Both the position numbers and the translations under genes were made by a program. From assembly GCF_014699055.1 (NCBI RefSeq), contig NZ_JACXAC010000008.1:1-64000 (forward strand): DNA of 64,000 bases. The letters run 5' to 3'. Position 1 is the first letter of the stretch. Each line of letters starts with the position of its first letter. Positions 1 to 8,400 of the stretch are shown here, in pieces. Origin of the DNA: Hymenobacter armeniacus (GTDB taxonomy: Bacteria > Bacteroidota > Bacteroidia > Cytophagales > Hymenobacteraceae). Under the pieces are notes generated by a model that saw only the letters and a list, made by a program, of their open reading frames with translations, was not told the origin of the DNA and searched no databases.

Positions 1-242
1 CCCCCGGGGGCGCCCCCGGCGAGGCACGCCCCGAGGGCGGCCGCAACCGCCGCCCCGCAGCCGAAAGCGGCGAGCCTCGCCCCCGGCGCGAAGGCTCGGA
101 GCCCCACGCTGAGGGCGGCGAGCGCCGCGAAGGTGGCGAACGCCGGGAGGGCCGCGGTGGCCGCAACCGCCGCGGTGGCCGCGGCCCGGCCGGTGAGGGC
201 GGCGCCGCGGCTGGGCCCGCACCCGCACCGGCCGGTGCGTAA
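1..242 (+). CDS. C-terminal Arg/Gly/Glu-rich tail of a truncated CDS (possibly RicT/PSP1 family)
   Basis: The frame ending in TAA at 240-242 is open from the left edge and encodes about 79 residues rich in Gly, Arg, Glu, Pro and Ala, with blocks such as GGRNRRGGRG. This is a disordered, probably nucleic-acid-binding tail; the folded part lies outside the window. In Bacteroidota the gene before gldH is commonly the PSP1-domain protein RicT, and Hymenobacter relatives have basic low-complexity tails, so RicT is my guess from gene order. A DEAD-box helicase tail would look similar. The next gene, gldH, starts about 35 bases downstream on the same strand, so the two are probably cotranscribed. 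Confidence 0.6.
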   Translation, partial: PGGAPGEARPEGGRNRRPAAESGEPRPRREGSEPHAEGGERREGGERREGRGGRNRRGGRGPAGEGGAAAGPAPAPAGA

Positions 243-277
243 TTTCTCTGCTTGATTACCGAATGCCCGCTATTTGC

Positions 278-769
278 ATGAATCACCGCTTTGCTATCCG
301 CGCGGCCGTGGCCGCCGGGCTACTGTGCGCGCTCACCGCCTGCGACCCCAACCGGGTGTTCGAGCAGAACACGGACTTCGCCAACTACTCCTGGGACGTG
401 CAGCAGAAGCCGGCGTTTACGTTTGCCATAGAGGACACGGCGGCGCGCTACGATGTGTATTTCAACGTGCGGCATGCCTCCAGCTACGGCTACTACAACC
501 TGTACGTGAAGCATACGCTGGTGGGCCCGGCCGGCCCTGTGGGCCAGCCGATGCTGCACCAGATGCTGCTGATGGACCCCAAAACCGGCGAGCCCAAGGG
601 CAGCGGCACCGGCGACATCTACGACATGCAGCTGCTGGCCCTGCCCAACCAGCGCTTTGCCAAGCCCGGCAACTACACCCTCACCTTGGAGCAGTACATG
701 CGCCAGGACCAGCTGCCCGGCCTCATGGCCGTGGGCGTGCGCGTGGCCAGGCACGAGGCCAAGAAGTAG
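278..769 (+). CDS. gldH: Gliding motility lipoprotein GldH
   Basis: A 163-residue lipoprotein. From the ATG at 278 the N-terminus is a short basic stretch, a hydrophobic core and the lipobox LTAC with Cys22; an ATG at 263 would add five residues. The mature part carries the GldH pattern: NVRHASSYGYYNLYV, a GSGTGDIYD loop, and the ending EQYMRQDQLPGLMAVGVRV. GldH is required for gliding in Flavobacterium and belongs to the envelope machinery linked with type IX secretion. That fits the T9SS-sorted proteins elsewhere in this window. A strong hairpin follows the stop. The family call is secure; whether this strain glides cannot be read from one gene. Confidence 0.93.
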   Translation: MNHRFAIRAAVAAGLLCALTACDPNRVFEQNTDFANYSWDVQQKPAFTFAIEDTAARYDVYFNVRHASSYGYYNLYVKHTLVGPAGPVGQPMLHQMLLMDPKTGEPKGSGTGDIYDMQLLALPNQRFAKPGNYTLTLEQYMRQDQLPGLMAVGVRVARHEAKK

Positions 770-783
770 CGTTTGGCTTCAAC

Positions 784-820
784 AACAAAGCCGGTCTGCA
801 GTGCGCAGACCGGCTTTGTT
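784..820. terminator. Bidirectional terminator between gldH and the cold-shock gene
   Basis: A perfect 16-bp stem (784-799 with 805-820) with a 5-base loop. The outer bases are AACAAA and TTTGTT. It lies between two convergent genes and can serve both strands. Confidence 0.8.
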
Positions 821-842
821 GCTTACAGATAGGGTCATTGGC

Positions 843-1037
843 TTACACGATGCGGGTAACCTCCACGGCGTTGGGGCCTTTTTTGCCGGCTTTAATGTTG
901 AACTGCACCCGGTCGCCTTCCTGAATTTCGTGGATGAGGCCGGTTTGGTGCACAAAGATTTCTTCCTGGTTGTCGTCGGCGACGATGAAGCCGAAGCCTT
1001 TGGTGTCGTCGAAAAATTTAACGGTGCCGGTGAGCAT
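843..1037 (-). CDS. Cold-shock domain protein (CspA family)
   Basis: A 64-residue single cold-shock domain. It has the RNP-1 type motif KGFGFI and the RNP-2 type motif IFVHQ, starting from MLTGTVKFFDD. Such proteins bind single-stranded RNA or DNA and act as RNA chaperones in the cytoplasm. The frame stays open upstream for about 180 more codons, but that extension is Pro/Ala/Gly-rich and unrelated, so the ATG at 1035-1037 is the sensible start; 64 residues is normal for the family. It converges on gldH through a shared terminator. No cold-box or other control element is evident in the short leader. Confidence 0.92.
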   Translation of the reverse strand: MLTGTVKFFDDTKGFGFIVADDNQEEIFVHQTGLIHEIQEGDRVQFNIKAGKKGPNAVEVTRIV

Positions 1038-1260
1038 GAGTGTATGAATGGGGTAAATAACGGGCCTTGGCATAACGTAGGGCGCCGGTGGCGAGTTGGC
1101 CGCCAGCGCGCCACACGGGCCCAGGCCCGGCAAAGGTAAAATTGCCGCGCCGAACGCCGCGCCAGGGCTACCCTTTGCCGAGGGGCTGGGAAAACAACGG
1201 GTTAATCGCCGCGTATAGACGAGCAGTTTATTCTTCACCTGTTCCCGCCCCGCCAGCCCC

Positions 1261-2583
1261 ATGGAAAACGAAGCGCTCAACCTCAACACCGAATCCAACG
1301 ACATTGCGGGCAACCGCATCGACGGGCCGATAGGCAACACAGCCGCCCGCCACACCGCCCCCGGTGCGGGCGTGGGCATTCCCGGCGGCCCGCCCCATAC
1401 CGGCACCCCCAACCCGGGCACGCCCGACATCAGCAGCCCCGGCGCGCCGGCGTCGAGCGAGTCGCTGGCCGATGCCGAAACCGGCGTGGGCCAGGGCGCC
1501 GTGGAAGCCAACCCGCGCCCGCAGGAAAACAAGGAAGCCGACCCCGCCGACCTCACGCCCGGCGACACCTACGGCGGCAATTTCAGCAACAGCACCCAGG
1601 ACAGCTACCGCGACCAAGCCCGCCGCGACAACCAAGACAGCGACCCCAACCGCGGCGAGTTTGGCGTGCAAAGCCAGCAGGGCACCACCCACGGCGGCTT
1701 CGGCAACCAGTTTCGGGAAGGCATCACCGAGCACCAGGGTCCCGCCGATGCTCAGTATTATGGCGAAGGCAATGTGCGCCCCGGCTCCGGCGACCTAAAC
1801 GCTTACCGCACGTATGACGGCCGCGACGAACGCCCCGACACCCGTTCCGAGTACGGCTTCGAGCGCGGGCCCGTGCTGGCCAGCGCCTCCGGTGGCCCGG
1901 CGGCTAGCAGCGGCCAAGTGCGGGGCGGCGAGTATGCCGGCCCCAACGGCGACAACCGCAACCAGCCCGACCGCGCCGATGCCAACAGCGCCCGCCAGGT
2001 AGACAACGGCTCGGCCCAGAGCCCCACCGATACCGGCTTCGCGCCCGACTACGGCCATACCTCGTTGCGCGGCACCGCCGGCAGCAGCACCCAGCCCACC
2101 GGCGAGCACCGCAACCAAACCGAAGACTACCTGCCCACGCCGGGCGGCACCGACAAGCAAGGCCGCCCCGATGCCCATAACCCCAGCTACGCCGCCCACG
2201 CCCCTGCCGCTGCCGACGACCGCGGCGAGCGTCCCGCCAGCAGCCTAGGCTATGCCGACCGTGGCCGCGAGCAGCCCCGCCAAACTCCCGACTTTGCCAC
2301 CGGCGACGACCGCAACGGCTACGTGCAGGAACAGGCCAACCGCGGCGATGCCAGCCAGGGCGTTGGCTCGCGCGGCGGCTCCTACAACGATGCCTACGAC
2401 GACAGCCAGCCGGGCAGCAACGCCGGCTCGCCCGCCCAGGGCGAGCAGCGCAGCGAAGACCGCGCCCAGAACTACGGCCAGCAGGCCCGCCAGGAAAACC
2501 GCTCCGGCCAGGGCGACGACGAAGCCGCCGACCACGGCGCCCCCCGCCGCAATGCCGGCCGCGACGGCGAAGCCGACGAATAG
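1261..2583 (+). CDS. Disordered hydrophilic protein of unknown function
   Basis: A 440-residue protein that I cannot assign to a characterised family. It has no signal peptide and no hydrophobic segment long enough for a membrane helix. Composition is dominated by Gly, Asp, Asn, Arg, Ala, Gln, Ser and Pro, with almost no Cys, Trp, Ile or Leu. The first 100 residues are Pro/Gly-rich (GIPGGPPHTGTPNPGTPD); the rest repeats loose blocks of Tyr-Gly with Asp, Arg, Asn and Gln. It is predicted to be disordered throughout and resembles hydrophilins or desiccation-type proteins by composition only. The third-position G+C matches real genes here, so it is probably coding. Both other frames of the strand are also partly open because of the base composition. 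Confidence 0.7.
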   Translation: MENEALNLNTESNDIAGNRIDGPIGNTAARHTAPGAGVGIPGGPPHTGTPNPGTPDISSPGAPASSESLADAETGVGQGAVEANPRPQENKEADPADLTPGDTYGGNFSNSTQDSYRDQARRDNQDSDPNRGEFGVQSQQGTTHGGFGNQFREGITEHQGPADAQYYGEGNVRPGSGDLNAYRTYDGRDERPDTRSEYGFERGPVLASASGGPAASSGQVRGGEYAGPNGDNRNQPDRADANSARQVDNGSAQSPTDTGFAPDYGHTSLRGTAGSSTQPTGEHRNQTEDYLPTPGGTDKQGRPDAHNPSYAAHAPAAADDRGERPASSLGYADRGREQPRQTPDFATGDDRNGYVQEQANRGDASQGVGSRGGSYNDAYDDSQPGSNAGSPAQGEQRSEDRAQNYGQQARQENRSGQGDDEAADHGAPRRNAGRDGEADE

Positions 2584-2612
2584 GGGAGGCCTTGGGTAGG
2601 AGGGGAGAAACA

Positions 2613-2708
2613 GAACGTCATGCTGAGCGCAGCCGAAGCATCTCGCGTGCTGGAGTAATTATTTACTCTCGCGGTAGAGATGCTTCGACTGCGCTCAGCA
2701 TGACGTTC
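2613..2708. repeat. Dispersed palindromic element, copy R1
   Basis: Arms 2613-2644 and 2677-2708 are 32-base inverted repeats with one mismatch; the arm core is GTCATGCTGAGCGCAG followed by CCGAAGCATCTC. The loop is AT-rich (GTAATTATTTAC). It lies between two convergent genes. Related copies occur at 44551-44655, 46762-46863 and 53167-53273. Confidence 0.9.
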
Positions 2709-2730
2709 CTTTTGCTTGCCACCTCACTGT

Positions 2731-3708
2731 TTACCGGTGCACCTTCACCTTCACATCGTACTGATAGCGCGGCGGGCCGCCCAGCGGGATGGCGAAGAAG
2801 GGCAGGGCCGTATCGTACTGGTCGGTGACGTACAGCACCATGTCGTTGGGAGCGGGCTTGGTTGAGGTCAGGCGAAAGTCGAGGCTGAGGCCGTGCTCTT
2901 TGTCGGCAATGGGCAGCGTGCTGCTGGTCCACACGCCATCGCCGCTCATGGCGCCGGGCTGGCCATTTTTGGCAATGCTGAACACGTTGAGCGAAGCGGC
3001 ATTGTCCACGTCGAAATTGCTTTGCTTGATGCTCACCACCTTGTCGTTCACGAAAGGGTAGAGGTGCACGGTGGTTTTGCTGGCCGTGGCCGGCAACCGG
3101 AAGCAATACTCGTAGGTGAAGGCATTGCCGCCTTCGACCGACACGTTTTCGGTGGGGCTGGTGCTGAAAAAGTAGCGGTACAGGTTGCCGTCGTTGCCGC
3201 TCATTCCTCGGGCCACCAGTTTGAACACGTGGCCTTTGAACTCGTCCACCATCTCGCCTTCCAGCGGGTTGAGCGGGCCGAAGGTGTACCACTTGCCGTC
3301 GTACTTCGCATCCTGCCCGAAGGTGACGCTCTTGAGCAGGCGGCCGGGGGGCGTGGGGCTGGTGGGGCGCGGGTCGCGGGCCTGCGGGCCGCTGAAGGTG
3401 CCCGGGCCGCCGTAGAGGCTGAACGACGTGGTGGTGTTGGCCGGGCCTTTTAGGTCGTCATTTTTGCCGCCGCAGTCGGGGTCGAACACGCGGATGTACA
3501 CGGGCGTGCGCTGCTTTTCCGGGATGAGGAAGAAAAAGGTCTGGCTAAAGTCGTCGTCGCCCCACTGCTTGTCCGACTGCGCTCCGAAGGTGATGAGGCT
3601 CTCGACTCGCTCGCCGGGGTTGGGCACGGCCTGGGCTCGGGCGGGGGAGAGGGCCAGCGTCAGCAGGCCCGCAAGTGCACTAGTTCCTAAAATCCGGTGT
3701 TGAAGCAT
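2731..3708 (-). CDS. Secreted protein of unknown function
   Basis: A 325-residue protein. I start it at the ATG at 3706-3708, which gives a clean signal peptide (MLQHRILGTSALAGLLTLAL, then SPARAQA); the frame extends 17 codons upstream without a better start. The mature protein looks like a beta-rich exported domain with many Tyr, Phe and Thr residues. A possible metal or disulphide site is FDPDCGGKND. I do not recognise the family. There is no lipobox and no T9SS sorting domain, so it is probably periplasmic or loosely surface-bound. It is convergent with the disordered-protein gene and separated from it by palindrome R1. Confidence 0.75.
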   Translation of the reverse strand: MLQHRILGTSALAGLLTLALSPARAQAVPNPGERVESLITFGAQSDKQWGDDDFSQTFFFLIPEKQRTPVYIRVFDPDCGGKNDDLKGPANTTTSFSLYGGPGTFSGPQARDPRPTSPTPPGRLLKSVTFGQDAKYDGKWYTFGPLNPLEGEMVDEFKGHVFKLVARGMSGNDGNLYRYFFSTSPTENVSVEGGNAFTYEYCFRLPATASKTTVHLYPFVNDKVVSIKQSNFDVDNAASLNVFSIAKNGQPGAMSGDGVWTSSTLPIADKEHGLSLDFRLTSTKPAPNDMVLYVTDQYDTALPFFAIPLGGPPRYQYDVKVKVHR

Positions 3709-3825
3709 GAGGCCAAGATACCGAACGGCAGTTAATTGCCCCGCCATGGCGCATGCCATTGCGCAGAAAACCGTTCGGAATCAATTGCTAAATTGTATGT
3801 TTACGGCTTGTTAGCCCCCGCGCCC

Positions 3826-4425
3826 ATGCCCGCTGTCGTTCGCGCCACCTCCGATTTTTTTGACCAACTCACCAACGACCTGCTGGTGCTGCGGGTGGTG
3901 GCGCAGCAGCGCTTTCGGCCCCTGAGCGCCGAGGAGCTCAACCGCCGGCCCAGCCCCAGCCGCTGGAGCGCCGGCCAGTGCCTCGAACACCTCAACATCG
4001 TGGGCGGCTACTACTTGCCCAGCATTGCGGCGCGCATTGCCAAGGCCCAGGCCCGCGGCTCGAAGCCCGCGCCCACCGTGAAATCGGGTTACTTCGGGCG
4101 GCGTTTCATCGAGGCCATGCGCACGCCCGCCAGCGTCAAAACCTACGAGTCGCCGCAGCGCTACGCGCCCACCGGCACGCGCCTGCCGCGCACCGTGGCC
4201 GAGGTGTTCAGCCGCCAGATTGACGAATTGCTGCGCCTCGTGCTGCTGGCCCGGCAGGTAAACGCCAACGCCATCCGGATTCCGAACGCCATTTTTCCGC
4301 TGCTGCTCTTCCGCCTCACCGACCAGCTCGAGTTCATGGTGGTGCACATTCAGCGCCACATTGCCCAGGCCGAAGCCGTACTCGTGGGCAACGGCGTGCC
4401 GGCCAGCAACGTGAGCGCCGCCTAA
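3826..4425 (+). CDS. DinB-like (DinB_2) putative metal-dependent protein
   Basis: A 199-residue protein read from the ATG at 3826; the frame is open 30 codons further up but that part is not protein-like. It has the DinB four-helix-bundle pattern: RPSPSRWSAGQCLEHLN near the N-terminus, where the His is a metal ligand, and VHIQRHIAQAE at the C-terminus, where the two His complete the usual three-His site. Members are often thiol S-transferases or of unknown activity, so only the fold is assigned. It is divergent from the secreted-protein gene at 2731-3708. A bidirectional terminator follows. A second DinB-like gene is at 15529-15975. Confidence 0.82.
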   Translation: MPAVVRATSDFFDQLTNDLLVLRVVAQQRFRPLSAEELNRRPSPSRWSAGQCLEHLNIVGGYYLPSIAARIAKAQARGSKPAPTVKSGYFGRRFIEAMRTPASVKTYESPQRYAPTGTRLPRTVAEVFSRQIDELLRLVLLARQVNANAIRIPNAIFPLLLFRLTDQLEFMVVHIQRHIAQAEAVLVGNGVPASNVSAA

Positions 4426-4451
4426 GCCTCCTTTCGTTTTTCTTCTCCATC

Positions 4452-4490
4452 AAAAAGCCCCACTTCGGCAGGACCGGAGTGGGGCTTTTT
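4452..4490. terminator. Bidirectional terminator
   Basis: A 17-bp stem (4452-4468 with 4474-4490) with one G-T pair, A5 at the left and T5 at the right. It lies between the convergent DinB-like and outer-membrane barrel genes. Confidence 0.85.
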
Positions 4491-4510
4491 GATGTTTTGA
4501 GCGGGCAAGC

Positions 4511-5299
4511 CTATTTGCCGCCGAAGAAGTAGTTGGCCGAAAGCTGCAGCACGCGGTTGTAGCTCTTGCTGCCGGTGTCGTTGCCGTCGGTGTCTTTGGG
4601 CACGAAGTTGACCAGGCCCAGGCCGTAGCCCAGCTGCGCCTGAAACGGCCCCACGCGGTAGCCCACGCCGGCGTTGAGGCCGGCGTCGAAGCGCCGCACC
4701 GTGACGGTGGCCGAGAGGGTGTTGGACGTGCTGTTGTTGTTGGCGTTGTCGTTCTGCTGGTCGCCAAACTCTACCTTGAGCGAGGCTGGGAACGAGCCCG
4801 TGGCGCCGGCGGCTATTAGGTCGGGGTCGTTGGTTTCGATGGTGCCTTTGGCCGAGCCGCTGCCGCTCACGCCCAGCGCCGCGTAGGGGCCGGCAAACAC
4901 CTGGAAGCCGTCGTGGCCGCCGAAGGTGTACACGAAGTTCAGGGGTAGCTCCAGGTAGTTGATTTTGGGCGTGGCCGTCACCTTGATTGACGTTTTGTAG
5001 GGAGGGTTGTCGGCGAAGTCGAATGACCCCACAAATTCGGCACCCTTCTGCGAGAACAGCAGCGAGGGCTGGAACGAGAAGTTGTCGTTGATGCCCACGT
5101 TGAGGGTGGCGCCCACCTGCACGCCCACAATGGACTTGGTTTCCTGGCTGAACTGGCCGGCGGGCACGCCACTTTCCTTCACGGTCGAAATGTTGAGGCC
5201 CAGCCGGGGACCAAACTCGATGGCGGCCTGGGCGTGGGCGGAGGTAGCCGCCCCGGCCATGGCAGCCGTGAGGGCACACAGAGTAAGCAAGTTTTTCAT
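4511..5299 (-). CDS. Outer-membrane beta-barrel protein (PorT-like family)
   Basis: A 262-residue exported protein with a clear signal peptide (MKNLLTLCALTAAMAGAATS, then AHAQ). The mature part is made of alternating amphipathic strands typical of the eight-stranded Bacteroidota barrel family: FGPRLGLNISTV, then VGATLNVGINDNFSFQPSLLFSQKG, ending in an aromatic-rich closing strand LQLSANYFFGGK. Such proteins sit in the outer membrane and their individual roles are mostly unknown. An insert at about residues 145-185 is rich in Asn and Asp and probably forms a surface loop. A good Bacteroidota -7 box lies about 60 bases upstream of the start. Confidence 0.82.
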   Translation of the reverse strand: MKNLLTLCALTAAMAGAATSAHAQAAIEFGPRLGLNISTVKESGVPAGQFSQETKSIVGVQVGATLNVGINDNFSFQPSLLFSQKGAEFVGSFDFADNPPYKTSIKVTATPKINYLELPLNFVYTFGGHDGFQVFAGPYAALGVSGSGSAKGTIETNDPDLIAAGATGSFPASLKVEFGDQQNDNANNNSTSNTLSATVTVRRFDAGLNAGVGYRVGPFQAQLGYGLGLVNFVPKDTDGNDTGSKSYNRVLQLSANYFFGGK

Positions 5300-5357
5300 A
5301 GAAAAAAGGAGTGGTAAAAGAGAAAAGAATGAAAGAGTTAAAGATGAAAAATGCAGG

Positions 5358-5365
5358 CAAAGCTA
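5358..5365 (-). promoter_or_regulatory. Putative -7 promoter box (TAGCTTTG) for the barrel protein gene
   Basis: Read on the minus strand this is TAGCTTTG, an exact TAnnTTTG match to the Bacteroidota primary-sigma -7 element, 59 bases before the ATG at 5299. I see no good TTG at the -33 position, so the call is moderate. Confidence 0.4.
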
Positions 5366-5488
5366 CGCACGTAACTCGTGAGCTACGAGGATGTAGACGG
5401 TGAAAAAAAGGTTGCAACGCCGGCGCTGTGCAATAATTGAGCGGCGGGCATCTTTAAGGCGCTACCGGTTCAGCTTGTTATTTTGTTT

Positions 5489-8400
5489 ATGCGCCTTTCC
5501 CTGTTGTTTCTGCTGCTGTTTGCGGCCATTCTGAGCGCCGATTCGGCGGCGCCCACGCCGCCCGGCCCGTATGCGGCCCGCTGGAAAAAAATTGACGGGC
5601 TGCTGGCCAAGGGCCAAACGGCCACGGCCGCCCCGCTGGTGCAGGCCCTGTATGCCCAAGCCAAAAAAGAAGGCAACAGCCCCCAGTACGTGCGGGCGCT
5701 GCTCTACAAAGTCCGCCTGCTGCAGGCCAAAGAGGAAGACGACGTCGAGAAATCCATTGCCCTGCTCGAAGCCGAAGCCTGGACGGCCACCTTCCCGGCC
5801 CGGCCCATCCTGCATTCGCTGCTGGCCGAGCTCTACACCCAATACCTCAACCAGAACCGCTACCGCCTCTACCAGCGCACGGCCGGCGCCGCCCCCAGCA
5901 CCGGCCCCAGCGCCGATGCCGGCACGGGCCTGGCCACCTGGGACATGGGCCGGCTGGGCGCGGCCATTGTGCGGCACTACTACCAGTCGGTGGAAGACGA
6001 GCCCCAGCGCCAGCTGAAAACCACCCTGGCCCAGTTGGGCGACCTCGCCGCGGGGGGCGACGCCGAGGGCCGCGCCCTGCGCCCCACGCTCTACGACCTG
6101 CTGGCCCAGCGCGCCATCGAAGGCCTGAAGAACCAGGAGCTGTACATCACCCGGCCCGAGCAGCAGTTTCAGCCCACCGAGCCGGGGCTGTTTGGGACGG
6201 CGGCCGAGTTTGCGGCCCTGCGCCTGCTGGCGCCCGACGGCGACTCGCTCAACGGCACGCTGCACGCGCTACACCTGCTGCAGCGCCTCACGGCCTCGCG
6301 CCAGCAGCTGGCCCCGCAAAACCCGGCCGCGCTGGCCGACGTGGACCTGAGCCGCCTCGACTACCTGCACGGCCTCACCCAGAACACCGGTCTCTCCGCC
6401 CAGTACGTACCCGCGCTGGTGCGCATGGCCGATACGTACAAAGCGTTGCCCATCAGCACCGAGTTTATGGCCCGACGCGCCGAAGCCGCGCGCGAAGCCG
6501 GCGACAACGTGGCCGCCGTGCGCCTGGCCCGGGAGGCCGAAGCGCGGTTTCCGAAGTCGCGCGGCGCGGCGCGGGCCCGGGCGCTGCGCGCGGACCTTGA
6601 ACGCCCCGAGCTGACGTTTTCGGCGGCGGGCATTGTGGTGCCCAACCAGCCGTGGCGGCTGGACGTGACGGCCCGCAACGTGACCCAGCTATACGCCTGG
6701 GCCTACCGCATTTCGCTGAAGCAGTGGCAGCAGTCTTACGAATACGACCCGCTGCAGCGCTCGTTCGGGCAGCGCTACGCTCGCGCATTGAAGGAAGCGC
6801 CTGTCGCGACGTGGGCCATGTCGGTGGCCGCGCCGCCGGACTACAAAGAGCAGAAACTGGCCGTGGCCGGGGCGGCTGTGCCGGCGGGGTACTACCTGGT
6901 AGTCGTCAGCAACCAGGCCACCCGGCCCACAGAAGAACGGCCGGGGGCAGTGACGAGCTATGCCCTGCTGGGCGCCAGCGAGCTGAGCGCCGTGAACCAG
7001 CGCGATGCCACAACCGGAGCGTTGCGCTTGCTGCTGATGCACCGCCAAACGGGCGCACCGTTGGCGGGCTTGCCGGTGCAGGCCACGACGCGGGTGTATG
7101 AAGCCGCGCCGCCCAAAGATTTCACGATTACCAGCGAAGTACTGCAAACCGATGCCAACGGCATCGTGACGCTGCCCCTGCCCGCCACGGCCAAGGGCCG
7201 GACCGAGCGCATGCTGTGGACCCGGGCCTGGCGCGGCCCCGACACGCTGCAGCTAAACGGCGGTGGCAGCTACTACCGGCCCGGCACTCTCTCGGGGCCC
7301 GTGGCGCAGCGACACGTTTTTCTGTTCACCGACCGTGCGATTTATCGCCCCGGCCAAACGGTGTATTTCAAGGGCATTCTCACCGAGAGCCTGGGCGCTA
7401 AAGCGCGCTTGCTAGCCAAACAGCCGCTGGTGGTTGGGCTAATGGACGTGAACGGCCAGCCCGTGCAAACCCTGCCCTTCACCACTTCCGACTACGGCAG
7501 CTTCAACGGCTCATTAGTCCTGCCCACGGGCCTGCTCAACGGCCAGATGATGCTGCGAACCGAATACGGCAGCACCAGCTTCGCGGTGGAAGACTACAAG
7601 CGGCCCACCTTTTTGGTCACGCTCGACTCGGTGCCCGGCCGGCCGCAGCTGGGCCAGCCGCTCACCCTGGGCGGCCGGGCCCGCGCCTACGCCGGGCAAG
7701 CCACCGACGGCGCCGCGGTGAGCTACCGCGTCACGCGCCGCGAGTTGTTTCCGTTGTTCGACCTTGTGTACGGCTCGCGCGGCGGCTACCTGCCCGGCGG
7801 CAGCCGCGGCGCGCAGGAAATTGCGCACGGCCGCACCCTCACCGACGGCGAGGGCCGGTTCAGCATCACGTTTACGCCGCCGCTGGTGCCGCCCGCGCAG
7901 GGGCGTCGGGGCTGGGAGCCCGGCTACCTGTTCGAAATCACGGCCGACGTGACCGATGCGGCCGGCGAAACCCGCACGGGCACCCGGGCCTTTCCCATCG
8001 GCCGCAACCCCATCCGCCTGCAACTTACCGGGCCGAACATGGCCGACAAGCAGCGCCTGCCCGTTGTGACGCTGCTGGCCACCAACGCCACCGGCGAACC
8101 CGTGCCCGCCACCGGCACGCTGCGCCTCCGCGCCCTGCGCTACCGCCCAAACCCGCCCGGCGTGCCCGGCCCGGCGCCGGAAACGGCCGAAAACGAAACG
8201 AAGTCGGCGGTACTCAAAACCGCTCCTTTCGACACCAACGCCGGGGCGCAACTGGCCTTGGGCGCGCTGGTGGCCGAGGTGCCCACGGGCCGCTACCGCC
8301 TCGAAGCCGTGGCGGCCGGCGCCGACTCGGCGCGGACGCAGTTCGATTTTACGCTCTACGACTCGCAGGTCGCCACCGTGCCTTTCGCCACGCCCGACTG

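Noticed and set aside
1..242. End of a DEAD-box RNA helicase
   Set aside because: The Arg/Gly tail would fit, but the gene order next to gldH favours RicT; neither can be proved from the tail alone.
2663..3292. 209-codon minus-strand frame inside the secreted-protein gene
   Set aside because: Arg/Gln/Pro-rich shadow of the gene at 2731-3708, extending into repeat R1.
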